Made by a program: the position numbers and the translations under genes
In this document: piece by piece, positions 22,313 through 36,592 of the stretch
How the letters are laid out: each line of letters begins with the position of its first letter
How positions within the stretch are numbered: position 1 is the stretch's first letter
Notes under the pieces: generated by a model
Database searches by the model: none
Told to the model about the DNA's origin: nothing
Seen by the model: only the letters and a program-made list of their open reading frames with translations
Source of the DNA: Hygrocybe punicea
Lineage: Eukaryota; Basidiomycota; Agaricomycetes; Agaricales; Hygrophoraceae
NCBI GenBank assembly: GCA_963556145.1
Contig: OY744464.1
Span: 3,038,001-3,102,000 of the forward strand
Reading direction: 5' to 3'
DNA: 64,000 nt

Positions 22313-23723
22313 ATGGTATTCGCCAATCTATCGAGCCACGATAAGAATGCCTTCTTTGCCCTTCTAGACGAGTGCGTACACCGTACACTGAACTACATTC
22401 AGGTCTTAAGGACTAATTCATGATTTTTATTTTATTTACTTGAAAACAACACACAGGTACTTTGCGTCTCATCCAGAGATCTTTGCGCATTCAAGGGGAT
22501 CGTCTACTTCTGCAGACGATCCATTGCACGCCGCTGGAACGGTGGCAGCTTCTGCCGCCTATCGTGCTCTGGCATCCAATCCAGAAACAACGGCAAAGCT
22601 GATTTCTACGGGATTGAAACATGGAGTGCCGAAATCTAGCCCGTACGCAGGTCTAGTGAGTGTTTTTTTTATTTTTTATTTTTATTTTATTTCCCCTTGG
22701 GGTATCTGCAAAGGGTCGTGTGTGGGGGAAGCTTCTCCTCTGTGATGGTTTTTTGTTTTGGGTCGCGGAGGCGGTTGATTGTATTAAAAAATGACGAAAT
22801 TGCTTTTTTTCCCCATGATATGACTGAACAAACAACCTGACATATTCGATGGCCTCGCCCAGACATCCGATCCTGACTTTAGAGACGCAACGAGTCGAGT
22901 GGCGGCGGAGTCTTTGGCGTTCTCGTCACCCCACGGTCGTAAACCGCCGCCCCAAGCACCTCGCCGAACTCCAAGCACGCTTTCGTCCAACACCGAGTCG
23001 ACCAACGACAACGTAGTCACCCCGAGAACGGTAAGCACCTCCACCATCTTCTATTTATATATATATGTGTGTGTGTATTATTTTTTGCTCCAATTCGAAC
23101 TCTATGCGTTCGCGGTTACATTGTCATCATCAAGCATTGATTGTCCCCACCCCCCACCCTTCCCCCCGTTATCCAGGATGTGTCTTCTGCAAGGAAACTG
23201 TTTGAATCCCTGCGCCATCCACACGCCAACAACGAGTCGCCTCCTAACACTCCTGCGTTTGGGGCCAAGAAGAATGCATTCGCAGCGCCTCCCGCAAGAC
23301 GTGTTCCATCCGGTCCTACGCCTACTCTGCCGACGAGACAGCAAACGACCGAGGAAGACGAGGAAGAGGAAGCGCAGGGGGAGTGGGCAGAGGCGTTATA
23401 CGATTTCACCAGTGCAGTGAGTACCCACTTTTGTTTTTCTTTCCCTGGAGGAAAAAAAATAAATTATATATGCAAAATGTGCCATGCGATAGGAATCAAC
23501 TGATCTGGAACTACAAGCTAATCAAAGAGTACTCGTTACCGAAAAGACCTCGGAAGACTGGTGGGTTTTTCTTTCTTTTTAGGGTACTTCGATGGCGTCG
23601 AAATTCTCTTTTTTTTGGCTTCTGTGTGTGTACTCATGGGCTCATTATTGGTTTGACAGGTGGAGTGGGGAAATCGACGGCAGAAAAGGGCTGTTCCCGG
23701 CGGCGTATGTCAAGGTTCTGTAA
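22313..23723 (+). CDS. SH3-domain protein
   Basis: Six exons, 22313-22371, 22457-22655, 22863-23030, 23177-23416, 23493-23560 and 23660-23723, give 265 residues. The N-terminus (VFANLSSHDKNAFFALLDEYF) is helical and of unknown role. A Pro/Ser/Thr-rich linker follows, then one C-terminal SH3 domain: AEALYDFTSAESTDLELQ with the ALYDF motif, WWSGEIDGRKGLFPAAYV with the double Trp, and the G-x-FP-x-x-YV end. SH3 domains bind proline-rich peptides, so an adaptor role in actin or endocytosis is likely but not shown. Confidence 0.85.
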
Positions 23724-24343
23724 CTTGGGAGGTTTCTTTCATCATCACTGCCAGGCTCAGGATGGATCTATTTTGTTTGGTCATTTGGTCATTCCCCTAC
23801 AAGTCTTGTTGATTTTGCATCATCTTGAAATTTGCACCACCTTTCAATCTGAGACGTTAGAAAAGTCTGGCGCATAATGCAATGTGATAAATGATGGATA
23901 CTGTAAGGAGCGATTACACCCCAAGTGTGGTAATAGTGGTAGTAGTTATATGCGTGGTAGGACATGTGGAGGGGTATAGTGGGTAGCGGGTATCGGCCAA
24001 AGCACTGTAAGGTACTCGAAAAGTCCAAAAGAGTCCGTGCTCTTGTTCCAAAGACTCGTACGAAATATAGCTGGTCCGATTAAGATGAGAATATAGATGC
24101 ATTAGATGGCTGAAAAATGGTAGCAGGTGAATGAGAGTGGGGTTGGTGGAATCACGGTGTCCGTATCACCAAGAAAAAAATAGGATAAACATGTGACAAG
24201 TGTTCCCGCAAAAATTGTCCGAAATAAAATGAACGTGGAAAGGAGGAGCGTCCCTGCTCGGAAGGTGGCCGTTCCATAAATCATCAAGTCGTATCTTCGT
24301 GTCCATCGTGGTCGTAGTCGTTCTCGGGCACTGTAGCAGGACG
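23724..24343. other. Intergenic, convergent 3' ends
   Basis: These 620 bases lie between the stops of the SH3 gene (plus) and the second cyclin (minus). Only short, non-homologous frames are present, and I see nothing else in it. Confidence 0.5.
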
Positions 24344-25942
24344 TCATACATCCACACCCCGAAAGATCGTTGACCTCGAATGCACAAGACGGCGAAATGC
24401 CGTTGCACCGTGCCCAAGAGTCTCCGGAGGTTCAACGATCTCGACTACAGGAATATGTCCCGGCCGTACCTTTGAATTGCAGTTGGGATGGGTACGGTTC
24501 GACATCCTGTCCTTGTCGTGGCCCTGGTTCTTGGTAGCAGCACCCCACATCCGACTCAGGAAACCGCCGGACACCCCTGGGCGACCGTAGGTGACGTTAG
24601 ACATCGGCGGGAGACTCCTCTCTTGTCCATCCCCACACCGCTGACCGAAAGACAATGAGCTCATCCGCTTCGCGACGGATGGATACTTCGAGCTAGGGTC
24701 GATGACAAATCTCTGTGTAGGAGAATGAATGGTCGCCCGACCTGTGACAGTGGCAGTAGACTTGATGGACGATGTATCAGAAGCTTTCCGGCCTTTCGCT
24801 TGCTGTCGATACGCGGACGATGCCACCGCTCGCAAGAAGTACTTTTTCGGTAGCGTTCCGCTCGCCTCTAGGTCGTATTCGAACTCGCCCTCTGATGAAC
24901 TTGCGAATTCGGACGAGGAAGAAGACGAGGATCCGCAATCCTCGACAAGGGAGCCAATATCAGAACTCGATGTGCTGTCTGTACTATTGGTGCTGCATAT
25001 CGCCATGGGAATAGGACGATATTGACTAGACGACGGCAATGTTGGGCGAGATGCGAGGTGGGTCGACGAGAGGCGCTCTGTGATACTGCAGACGGTCGAT
25101 GTCAACGTCGACGTAGAGGAAGCCGCCGGAATGGGAGGTGCATGAACGACAGAGTCATGTGAAGGTGTCGGAGGCATCTCCATTTGAGCTTGAGCACGCG
25201 CCTTGCAGGCTTTGCTGACTCTATCGACCGCAGCGGCTCGCATGGTAGCATTCAGTTCTTGTTGCTGTTTCTGGCGGCGGACGCCCGCCACAGTCATGAA
25301 TGGTGCAAAATGTCTGCAGGCCTCAGCCTCGTCGAACCGGAGGTCGAACTCAAGGAGGATAAGGAGTTGTTTCTCCATGAGGTTGATCTCAGTGATATCG
25401 AATATGACGGCGAGTTGACTCCAATACCGATTTTTGGGAGCAGCGTCGTGGAGATACTTCGAGGCGACGATGAGGGCAGCAAGAAATACGCGATGCCGGG
25501 TGCAAGGCATGCCTAGGGAGGGATGTATGGTAATTAAAAGAGCCGTAGAAAGTTATGGTTGCTGACCTTTGGCCATGTCAGGCAACTTTGAGCGAAGTCG
25601 GCGCAGATAAATGAGAGTGGTCAGGAGGGTAGCAACCTGAACTCTTGCGGACTTGACAAGATGATAGATGAAATTCTCGAGCGAGATTCTGGGTGAAGCT
25701 GACGTTGGCACCTGCGCGCGCTGAGAAGCCTTGTGGGGCGTATGTGGAGGTGTCGGCAGACCCGATCCCGCCGAGGCAATGGCGGACTCGCCTTCAATTT
25801 CGATAACCTGTTCGGCCACGCGGGCAACGTATTTGATCATGTCTGTGGACACCTGCCTGCGGATGAGGTTAAGAAAGAGAGGATTGTGGCTAGAAGCGAC
25901 AACGAGGGAGGCGGGGTGTCGACGATCCGCCAAGGCAGACAT
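24344..25942 (-). CDS. PCL1/2-type G1 cyclin
   Basis: Two minus-strand exons, 25942-25567 and 25512-24344, give about 514 residues. An N-terminal region with DMIKYVARVAEQVIEIEGE leads into a cyclin box: SLENFIYHLVKSARVQVATLLTTLIYL, then after the intron HRVFLAALIVASKYLHDAAPKNRYWS, FDITEINLMEKQLLILLEFDLRF. The rest is a Ser/Thr-rich tail. This matches Pcl1/Pcl2-like cyclins that partner Pho85 in G1 and polarised growth. The single intron is small and in frame (AK|GMPCTRHR). Fairly sure of family, not of partner. Confidence 0.88.
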
Positions 25943-26516
25943 GATGAAGAAGGGAGTGAAGAGAGCGGGATGATGAAGAGAGCGGGATGAAGAGAGCGGG
26001 ATGATGTAGAGATTGTGTGATTTTTGAGGAGACCCGTCGAGGGATAAAATATGATAAAATATGGAACAAAGAAAGGGAGGCAACCAGCGCGGAGAGCAGC
26101 GGCGTGCTTTTAAATGCCAAAGGGAACCTGCACAAACAAACAGCGCGTCGCCGGCGGGGGGGATCACGAGATGACAAAAAAAGGCAGAGCGTGCAATAAA
26201 AAAAATAAAACAAGGTCAAGGTGGTGAAGAGGAAAGATGAGAGAGCGGGCAGACATACATATTCGCCCTTTTATACATACTTTCAGAGAGGCTGACATCC
26301 GCCCGAACTGAAATATACATCGGACCGCCAATTTTGCTGGACCGCCAATTCTGCTATGGATGCCCTATAGCTGTAACGCTGAAATATCGTACTCGAGGGA
26401 AAGCCATGCGAGGTCCCTCTGTCTGCAATCTGCGAAGATAGACGTTAGTCGCCACAAAGTCTTAAGGAAATATCTACAACACACGTGACCGAGATGTGCA
26501 TGTCCGAGTCCTGTCA
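25943..26516. promoter_or_regulatory. Divergent intergenic region with a short tandem repeat
   Basis: Head-to-head gap between the cyclin (minus) and the transporter (plus). About 25962-26008 carries three tandem copies of a unit like gaagagagcgggatgat. Near 26320-26355 the phrase ggaccgccaatt is repeated. A TATA-like ttttatacat lies near 26270. No coding frame of note. Confidence 0.4.
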
Positions 26517-27904
26517 ATGGCCCTTACGGTCGTATCCTGGTTGCTGTCATTAACGCTTGTATTTGGTGGATGTTGTACGTGAGTGTAGCCCGCCTTCAAG
26601 TTTCATGAACAAAACTAATATCCTGGTCAGTAATGCTATCACTCTGGAACAACTCACTGCGGAATATCCACAATCTGGTTCACTCATCACTTTTCTCCAA
26701 TTCTTCCTGATTTCTCTTCATGGACTACCGAAACACATCACTTTTTCGTCCCCAAATCCTGACGCTCGACACTGGACCGTTCCTGTACCCCTGCTGAAAC
26801 CCCGAAAGATACCTATCACTGCCTACTTCGTCCAAGTGGTGCTCTTCTATCTCATATCATTATTGAACAATGTAGCGTTCGGTTACCACATCCCTATGGC
26901 TGTGCACATCATATTTCGCAGTGGTGGTTTGATCGTCAGCATGCTGTTGGGTTGGATAATTGCTGGGAAGCGGTATATCTCCTTCTCTGCTTCAGTAATG
27001 CGAATTCTAAAATGCATTGTGTTACAGATATACGACAACGCAAATAATATCTGTCATCCTTGTCACGATTGGTGTTTTCCTCACAACGCTCTCCGTATCT
27101 AGACCGATTCCAAAGCAAAAGCAACCTTCTACCCTCCATACAGCTACATCCGCATATGCAACTGGTATAACCATTCTCACCCTCGCACTCTTACTTTCAG
27201 GCGTTCTCGGGCTTGTGCAAGATTGGACCTATAAGCAATACGGACGTCCCATCCTCACGAGTCCCAGTAGAGGCACCATGCAGCAGAACCAGAATCTCGG
27301 GAAGAAGGCAGCGGAAGAAAACGAGAAGAATGTTGTAACTAGAACCAAGCACCCCGAAGCTCCCGCATGGCAAGAGTCAATGTTTTACCTCCACTTTCTA
27401 GCCCTTCCAATGTTTTTCTCTGTCCGGCACGACCTCGTAGCCCAGTTTAACGCCGTTAACGCGGGTCCCTTGACATACCTCCCCCTGCCATCAATCCTCA
27501 CCACACTCACATCATTGCTCCTCACGTCGTTTGGCCTCAGCGTCGAACAAGCGGCTGTTGCTCCGTCACTCGCCTTTCCAACGACATACATTCCCCTCCT
27601 CCTAAACACCCTCACCCAGCTGCTTTGTGTCGCTGGCGTTGTTCGTCTCACCACTCAAGTGAGCGCACTGACTGTGACTCTCGTGCTGGTCGTACGCAAA
27701 GCGGCGAGCTTTGTTATCAGCATGCTTTGGTTGCGCGGTGCTGGGGAGGCTGACAGTGGTGGATTGAGGATGATGTGGCTAGGTGCAACTTTGGTCATGG
27801 CCGGCACCGTTGGGTATTCGGTCGGGAGCAGCACTCCGAGAAAGGACAATGGTGTTGAGGGCAAGGCAATGGCTGAGCCCAGTAGACAAGGGAAAACGGA
27901 GTGA
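26517..27904 (+). CDS. UAA-family nucleotide-sugar transporter (YEA4/SLC35B4-like, UDP-GlcNAc)
   Basis: Three exons, 26517-26578, 26631-26972 and 27028-27904, give 426 residues with eight to ten hydrophobic segments. Family marks are VFGGCCTNAITLEQL at the start, GSLITFLQFF, KPRKIPITAYFVQVVLFYL, LNNVAFGYHIPMAVHIIFRS, and near the end TTQVSALTVTLVLVVRKAASF. YEA4 and SLC35B4 carry UDP-GlcNAc (and UDP-xylose) across ER or Golgi membranes for glycan and chitin synthesis; the exact substrate is inferred. A charged insert of about 50 residues separates the middle helices. Confidence 0.88.
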
Positions 27905-28226
27905 TCAAGAGCAGTTCCAGGCGCAGCCGTTCTCACTGAAACCCAATGTGTTGATTTTCATTAGAGTTATTCATTGGCTAATTACAACAGAGTGATCTGA
28001 AATGCGTTTGCGATATGTCCTACCACCCAGAAATCAGGCATTCGAGTGATCATTATTTATTCGACGTTGCTGTTTCACAACGAAGAAACGGGAAAACCCT
28101 GGAAATATACCACTCTTAGCTTTCAATATTAATGTTCAATAGTTGCAAAGGCAACCTTGGGCTGGGTTCAGGCAAGGGGTATGGAAGAGCTGGGTGCATT
28201 CGGTATATAACATATAGTAACCATCA
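27905..28226. other. Intergenic, convergent 3' ends
   Basis: About 320 AT-rich bases between the transporter stop and the NCBP3-like stop. No gene or repeat seen. Confidence 0.5.
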
Positions 28227-29482
28227 TCAATCCCTATCATTCAAAAACGCATCCAGCTCGTCATCCAGCTCCTTTTGGCTCTTTTTGAGTCGTCCTTCCC
28301 GTCGACCATGCCTTTTATCTCCCGAATTTCGCCCCTCAGACCCGGTTCTGTCCCACTCCACCAGGCCGTCAGGTTCTGCTGAATGATGCGCACCGTTTCT
28401 TTCTGAGCGACGTTGCCCAGTAATTCTACGACGAGGTAAAGGCGCGGTGACCCGGGACAAAATATTGGGATGGACGCGTATGGTGGAAGTTCGTTCTAGT
28501 AACGTTCTCCCGTCAGTCCCGATATAGTCGGAGCGCATCTTGGAAGGCGGCGAGGGAGGCGGAGTTGTGGTCTCCACGGAAGTATCTCGCGCTAGAAATT
28601 CGTCCAGATCATCGTCCAGCACAGCCTTTTGGGTTTCATCATCATCACCTCTCCTTCTCTTTTGTGGCATTTGTTCTCTCCCACTGTACACCTCTTTTCC
28701 AGCATTTAACCCATGTTTCTTGTAAAATTGGCTGTCCTTCTTCGCTCCCTTTTTTTTCACGTCATCATTCTTTGCCCAACGCATTCTGATGGTCCCTTTC
28801 AAACCTTCTCCTTTCCCCAAACTTTGGTTTATGCGTTCTTGGGGAGGCCAAAATGCAATTGGTATTGGTTTGGCCGTGACAAATCCCTCGAAATCCGCCT
28901 CCTCCTCACCCGATTTCTTCAAGTATCGGTACGCTGAGCGTGTGGCAGTCTTAGAAGCGAAGACGAAGATAGCCGTAGTGTCGTCGATCCACTCGAGGCC
29001 CATGGGGTGGGCATCAAAATGGGTAGCGTACGCAAAGAGCCGGGTCGTAGGGAGGTAAGATATCGGGGGGCCGTGGAATAGTAACGCATTACCCCTGTAA
29101 GAAGGGTCTGGAATTTTTTTTGAGAAAACATGCATGATGACATCGAGATGTCCATGTACCTTCGTCCTCCATCTCAATACTATCGTCCAGACTCTCATCG
29201 TCCTCTCCGTGTTTGCGCTTACCGTTAATAAATGTGCGACGAGACATAACTCTCATATCAGGTCCTTTCTCGTACACCTCCAATTACATGCTACCGGCGC
29301 ACCTTGCCGACCCTGGCTGCAGACGATTCAGAGAGCAGGTAAACCTTGGTGTGCCCTATCCGATTGGCGAGCGACGTGGGTTCTGGGTTGTTTGATGGTG
29401 GCACTTGTTCCTCGTACGCCACGGTGTTGTCGTATGAAAGAGAGAGGTCGACTGGGAAACCATCGTCTGCAGAGTTGTCCAT
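28227..29482 (-). CDS. NCBP3-like (DUF2414) nuclear cap-binding protein
   Basis: The minus-strand gene starts at 29482 (MDNSADDGFPVDLSLSYDN). The core is an RRM-like fold typical of DUF2414/NCBP3: NALLFHGPPISYLPTTRLFA, YATHFDAHPMGLEWIDDTTA, then FVFASKTATRSAYRYL. The C-terminal part is basic and acidic by turns and ends KELDDELDAFLNDRD. NCBP3 binds capped RNA with CBP80 and links to ARS2 and mRNA export in animals. The intron near 29107-29157 is clear (MEDE|DPSYRG); the first intron, about 43 nt near 29245-29300, is my best guess. KRR1 starts 127 bases away in the opposite direction. Confidence 0.78.
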
Positions 29483-29609
29483 GGTCTGTGTTGAGTGTTG
29501 GGACTGTTGCTGTTACATATATATAAAACAAAAGAACAATTGAAATTCAGACAGTCTATGGAAGTACCCGTGACTTGAACCCTTCGTTACCAACTGGAAT
29601 TTGCTCGTG
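29483..29609. promoter_or_regulatory. Compact 127-base divergent promoter
   Basis: The start codons of the NCBP3-like gene (minus) and KRR1 (plus) are only 127 bases apart, so both promoters must overlap here. No clear TATA box serves either side; a tatatatataa run at about 29517-29527 is the only AT tract. Confidence 0.5.
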
Positions 29610-31215
<1,606 letters not shown>

Positions 31216-31317
31216 TTGCTAGCTTTTTGTTATATACTTCCGCGATTTTGCCTTACGTTAGCAAGGGTGGCCGATCATGAACAGAGTCTGGTCCAGCCTT
31301 GTTGTTCTGCACCCGCA

Positions 31318-32842
31318 ATGGCAACGAACACCTGGATGCCTGCCCATGGAAGACACAGAGTAAACGTTGGCACCTCGCTGGGTCGTGCTCTCAAAGCTCG
31401 CAAAGGCACCACCGCGGCCACCAAACGGCACAACCTCCCAGACCGAGACTTCTATTCCTTCCGTTGTTGGTGTCTTTCCCACCAGTCTGTGTTATGCATT
31501 CTAACCACCTTCTCCTGGTCATTCAGACAACTTCAAACCACCTTCAATAGACTCCACCAAGGCGGGCACGATCGATGTCAAGAGAGGCAAGGATTCTACC
31601 AGTGTTACGGTCGAACAATCTAGTTCGCAGGTTCGTTCTTTCCATCTGTGTTGATCCAAATTTCAGTGGTTCACATTGCCGTAGGTTGGTGAGGGCCACC
31701 TCTTCGTAGGCTCTGAACAGGTTGCCAAAGAAACGGACTGCGTTCTCATATACGATGAAGAGACAGGCGTAAAATATCACTTTCCCTCTTTTCAAGCACG
31801 CCACTAACTGTTCATTTTTATTAGACGTTTACCCTGGAAAAGCTGGATTCCTACATGACTCTCTCACACGAACGGAGAACCACAACAAATCAAAATAACT
31901 GGTCGTCTTCCCGTATGTACTTCAAATCTTGTTTCTGCAGGACCAACGTGTTCACCAACTCGTTTGTCTTGTTGTATAGCCTTGCCGGGCCCGCCACCTG
32001 TGCCATCGACATCTAACGAATTAGTTCGAGACCTGGATCTCGAAGCGCGACTAGAACGGGACCTCCTTGGCGCAGAAGAGGACGCAGATGGCGAACCCGA
32101 CGATGAATTTGAAGAAATAATACCATACAATACTGCTGTTCTGAGGAGAGAAGAGGAGGAGGAGGAGGAGGAGGAGGAGGAGGAGGAGGAGGAGGAGGAG
32201 GAAAACGAAGACATCACACCTCCTCCGCTAGCACCGTCACCTAAACCCAAGGTGGTGCGTCCCGTTAAGCCATCCACAAAATCCGCACCCCACCCAGTGC
32301 CTCCCACGAAATATAAGGCGCCCGCCAGAGGCAAGGCAAAGGCAAGAAGAGAAGCAGCAGCTCTTGAAGTCGAAGCGGAGGACTTGGAATTCGGAAAGCC
32401 CACTCGTCAAACGAAACGCGTACGACCCTCACCACCTTCTACGGGCCTGGCACTGCCTGGTTCTTCTTCGGTCGTAGATGCTCCCTCAACAGTTTATGCA
32501 TCACCGCTTCCCCCACCGCACAAGTCGAGTATTACTTCGTCGGCGGCACCTCAACCTGCCTCCGAGTCCGAAGAGGACTGGGATGAGGTGCAGCCTGTGC
32601 TGGCTACTGCACAAGAGGAAATGAGTGTCGATGGTGAAGGAGAGGACGAGGAAGAGATAGACATGAATGCTTTCGAGGCTGAGATGAACCAGCAGCTGAA
32701 TGGATCTGACGTAGTGCCATCGGAGCCGGAGACCACGCAAACGAATGTCCCTATGTCACTCAATCAGTTTGCCGGTGGAGGCACCGAAGCCAGCCAAGAC
32801 GAGGACGACTATTCGTCTAGTGACGACAGCGACGAAGACTAG
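31318..32842 (+). CDS. EAF-type RNA polymerase II elongation factor (ELL-associated)
   Basis: Five exons from ATG 31318. The first 130 or so residues match the EAF domain: WMPAHGRHRVNVGTSLGRAL, FYSFHNFKPPSIDSTKAG, VEQSSSQVGEGHLFVGSEQ, KETDCVLIYDEETGTFTLEK. The rest is acidic and Pro-rich, with a glutamate run of about 18 residues (32152-32203), Ser/Glu/Asp patches and an end DDYSSSDDSDED. EAF proteins pair with ELL to stimulate transcription elongation. ELL is not in this window. Length (about 400) fits fungal members. It lies tandem to KRR1, about 100 bases downstream. Confidence 0.82.
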
Positions 32843-32954
32843 ACTGCTTCCAACTTTTGGTAGTCCTGTAGTGCAGTTCATCGTCACTGTAGATTATTTG
32901 ATCGGTGTGAAAATAATAAATCTCCACTATTCCACTTCGATTCCACTGATATGT

Positions 32955-34445
32955 ATGGCGTTGGTCGCGGACGAGATTGTTTCGGGCATTCAGAGCTTGT
33001 ACCGTTCCCTGGCGCACAAACCTCCTTCTGGTCAATACACCATCTTGGCCTCGTTCGTTTTATCAAGCTCTCTGTCCTTCAAAGTCATTTCCCTGTCGAC
33101 TGGGTTAAAATGCCTCCCCGCTGTACGATTACCCCCAGGGGGAGACGCAGTTCATGACAGCCATGCAGAGGTTCTGGCCCGCCGGGGGGCCATACGATGG
33201 TTCCTCGAAGAAGTAGGACGATACATCCGAAATACTCAAACCTCTGAATGGATCAACTTAGACTCGTCGGGCAGAAATTTCTCACTGAAGGAGGGGGTGG
33301 ATATACACATGTATGTATCAACCGTTCCTTGTAAGACCCCTCAAATTTCGCTCGTCGTTACAAAGAAATAAATGTGATACCAACAGGTGGAGATGCCTCA
33401 ACTCGCTACTTGGCCTCCTTTCAAGATGACGAAATGGCTGCGTTGAAAGAGTCTACCATGCACCCGAAGCTATTGCCTGACACCGCTGCGAGGGGTAGAG
33501 ACAATTATACGCTTTATTCCATCTTACGGACGAAACCTGGCCGTGCCGATTCTCCTCCAACGCATTGCATGTCATGCAGTGACAAGATCGCAGCATGGAA
33601 TGTATTGGGCTTTCAAGGAGCGTTGGCCTCGTACCTGTTCAGGCCACTCTATATCTCGACCATCATCATTGGTGAAATCCCACGAGGAATGCAGGATGAT
33701 GTTCGACAAGATTGCGCTCGGGCATTTTGGAAAAGAATCGATTGTCTTCAAGGTTCATTTGACTTACCGTAAACCCATCCCACCTATGGTTACTATCGAA
33801 CCAATCTCTAGGGCTTCCCGCTGTATTCGGACTGCGTAAACCGGACATCCAGTTCACATCGTTGTCCTTTCCATTCTCACGCACATCACTAGCATCAACA
33901 ACGTCTGGCCCAATCACATCCTGTAACGAGTGTACGTGGTGGTATACTCTCGAACTTTCAACCTTTCATGATTTACTATGCATTTAGCACTATGTTGGAT
34001 AGCAGATTCTATCAAACCGCACGACGTTCTTATCAATGGCCGGAAACGGGGCGTTTCTCCGAAGCATCAGCATGAGGAGAAGTTCCAGTATGTTGGAATG
34101 TTCCTCTGACCGTCCTTGCAACTGAAAGAACTAACAACATTCTGAACAGACCTAAACTGTCCAAGATATCCATATTCAAACTCTTCAGACAAACTTCCGA
34201 ACTTCTCGGACTTCCTTCGGAACCGTCAGTCATGATTGCCATCTCCACGGTTCCTTATTTATTGAACCTTCCGAAGGACAGCGCAAACAACTTATTTTGA
34301 AGCGAAACAGTCTGTGGCACACTATCAACTAGCCAAAAGAGTCCTTATGGCGGAAGGAACCCCATTCTCTGGTTGGATAAGAACTGGCTTGCGATGTGAG
34401 AATTTTGATTCAAGTGGGCAATGCCGAGGGGAACTCGCTGCATAG
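32955..34445 (+). CDS. TAD1: tRNA-specific adenosine deaminase 1 (TAD1/ADAT1)
   Basis: The enzyme converts A37 to inosine in tRNA-Ala. About six exons start at ATG 32955 (MALVADEIVSGIQSLYRSL). Catalytic marks are the zinc-binding HAE in HDSHAEVLARRGAIRW, the PCG in YVSTVPCGDAS and the second Cys in PPTHCMSCSDKIAAWN. Downstream blocks are GFQGALASYLFRPLYISTI, PDIQFTSLSFPFS and CWIADSIKPHDVLINGRKRG. A TGTGAG donor-like site near 34395 could extend the C-terminus into 34500, but the in-frame TAG at 34445 is the simpler end. Confidence 0.9.
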
Positions 34446-34801
34446 GATAGGTGTGGGAAATCTCAAATGTCTTCTATTTCGATCATGTTGCAGAGGTCGG
34501 GTACAATGCTGATGACATTGTTGAGGCAGGAGAACATCAAGAGGGGTTGGACACGATCAGAATGAAAATTGTTCCAGTGATTTATGAGAAATCAGTTGGG
34601 CAATTATTGAGCGTTTGAGCTCGAGTCCTTAGAAAGGGACGAATCTAAGTTCAAAATTCTATAACGCCGATAGCACAGAATTATTCCGGATGTAAAGCAT
34701 GGTAGAAATGCGCATGAATAGAAAAGGTCAAGAAGTAAAAGCAATTCATAAGTAGTAATCGCATCCATAAATATTTCCCAATAATGAGGAGGACGGATGA
34801 T
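34446..34801. other. Intergenic, convergent 3' ends
   Basis: About 355 bases between the TAD1 and GPC1 stops. The TAD1 C-terminus may reach into the first 100 bases; otherwise nothing is seen. Confidence 0.4.
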
Positions 34802-36592
34802 TCATTGCTCTTTATTGTAGAGGAGTGTCGACACATCAATGCTCGACACTGTCGGCAGGCCATTTTGAATGCTGACCGGGGAACATGTCACAAGATCTTC
34901 GTTGCTAAGGTCTCGAACAAGGCTGTCTGCCCCGCTGGTCGGACTTGAACGCCCAGATCGTGCTGTTGCTTCGGCCAGCTCTTTCCGTAATGCCTCCAGT
35001 TCACGCTCAAATCTGAAGGGTACGTGTATCAGATAGAGAAAGAGTGGAATCGAGTTTTGATTCGTACTTGCGGCCAAATACCTCGATGTAGAATCCTCCT
35101 CCATTCCAGACGCTCGCGGAGAAGATAAATAATAAGAAGATGCCACTCCAAAACGAACTGTCATATAAAAGGAACACCGCAGGAAGTTCCGTTAGGACTG
35201 CATAGACTGAGAGAGAAGGAATTAGAGTAAGTCGAAGAACGTGGTTTAACATGACGCACCTAGCTGTCCTCCCATGAACACGGCTTCTCGTAAATGCGGC
35301 GGGATCGAAGACAGAGCCCGCCCGATCACGCCTTGTCTGTCATTCAACAAGAAGGAGAATGAAGTCGTGCGTTGCCCGGATTCGATCTTTGCACGGCGGT
35401 CGACGATAACAAACTTCAATCGATTTCGTTACACATGTAAATGCAGTAAACTGGTAAAATGATCTTACTTTCCAGTACAGTAGTTGCCATATGACGTCTA
35501 TGAACAAACATCAGTCAAGTCATCTTGGGATTGCAGGAAAAACGCTCACATATAGCACCGCTCAACAAGAGCGCTCTGAGCGGATTCAGATGAGGAAGTT
35601 CAGCAAGTGCCGGGAAGCGGGCCTGGGCGTTAGGGTAGAAATGACTAAATAGAAAGCAAGGTGAAAATGTGAATTGTGTGGAAGATGAAACACAAACCGT
35701 ATGACCGTGAAAGTGAATGGAGGGTAGATATGGATAAATAATGACGTGACTTTATCTGAGTCGTGGAACACCAGACTGTTTCTCCAGGTGATGACCGCGC
35801 TAGCCAAAGACCCATGCGAAAGGCAATAACAAGCGACAAATAGCGCGGGACTAGAAGGCAGGATCCAGATGTATATGAAGTTGAGCACGTTCACGTAGTA
35901 ACAAAGGTCGAACAGGAAATAATGCCAAGCCCGCTTTTTGTACTTATAAACACGCAAAGGGAGAAGGTATAGTCCCTGAACTGTATATGCTATATGTACC
36001 CATCTGAAACATGAAAATTAGCCACTTGATGCGTATCAGGAGGAAAGGGATACAGACTGAGGCTTCATTCCAAACATCAGAGTGGAGAGAAGCAATGTCA
36101 TGACCCCACAAAAGAACGACACCTTGTCACGGGTGCGTATAACTTTAGCAGATTGCCATGACGCGGATAGACGTGTCATGCGCTTGGAAACCTGACATTC
36201 CGCGAGTTTAGAAGGCAACGGCACACGAAAAATCACAAGTCAGCACAAACTTTCAGCTTGAAATTTCTGACTTCTCGGTCAAAGTTCTCGGCCAGCAAAT
36301 CACCCGATAGATCCCGTATCTTGAACGTCTCTTCTGCCTTCATCTTCAGACGGTCGCTGTGCTTTTGCAAACTTCGTTGGATGAGGTCGATACGGGAGTC
36401 AAAATACGTCTCCATTGTATCTATAAACCATTTGTATTAAAAAAAACGAATGATATAACGTTGGCTCATCAGGAGACGCCCACCGAGTAAAGTAAAGGCG
36501 CTGGTCCAGTCAGAAGATTCCTCGCGGGTGAAAGGTGGCATCACAAAGGGTGATTCCGTTCTTAAGGACGGAGAGGGTGGCCGGGACGCCAT
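34802..36592 (-). CDS. GPC1: Glycerophosphocholine acyltransferase 1 (DUF2838)
   Basis: GPC1 (yeast YGR149W) acylates glycerophosphocholine in the phosphatidylcholine remodelling path at the ER. The minus-strand gene starts MASRPPSPSLRTESPFVMPP (36592), has a coiled-coil N-terminus (DSRIDLIQRSLQKHSDRLKM), then a multispanning region: DKVSFFCGVMTLLLSTLMFG, YKKRAWHYFLFDLCYYVN, NFIYIWILPSSPALF, CYCLSHGSLASAVITWRNSL, FHDSDKVTSLFIHIYPPFTF, VYAVLTELPAVFLLYDSSFW, IFSASVWNGGGFYIEVFGRK. The C-terminus is a coiled-coil and Ser-rich tail. About nine introns of family-typical size. The start is 275 bases from the divergent carrier gene. Confidence 0.93.

Noticed and set aside
22653..23420. Short plus and minus frames across introns of the SH3 gene
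   Set aside because: They end in intron sequence, and the spliced gene explains the region.
31864..32403. Minus-strand serine-rich frame
   Set aside because: It is the antisense of the glutamate run in the EAF gene.
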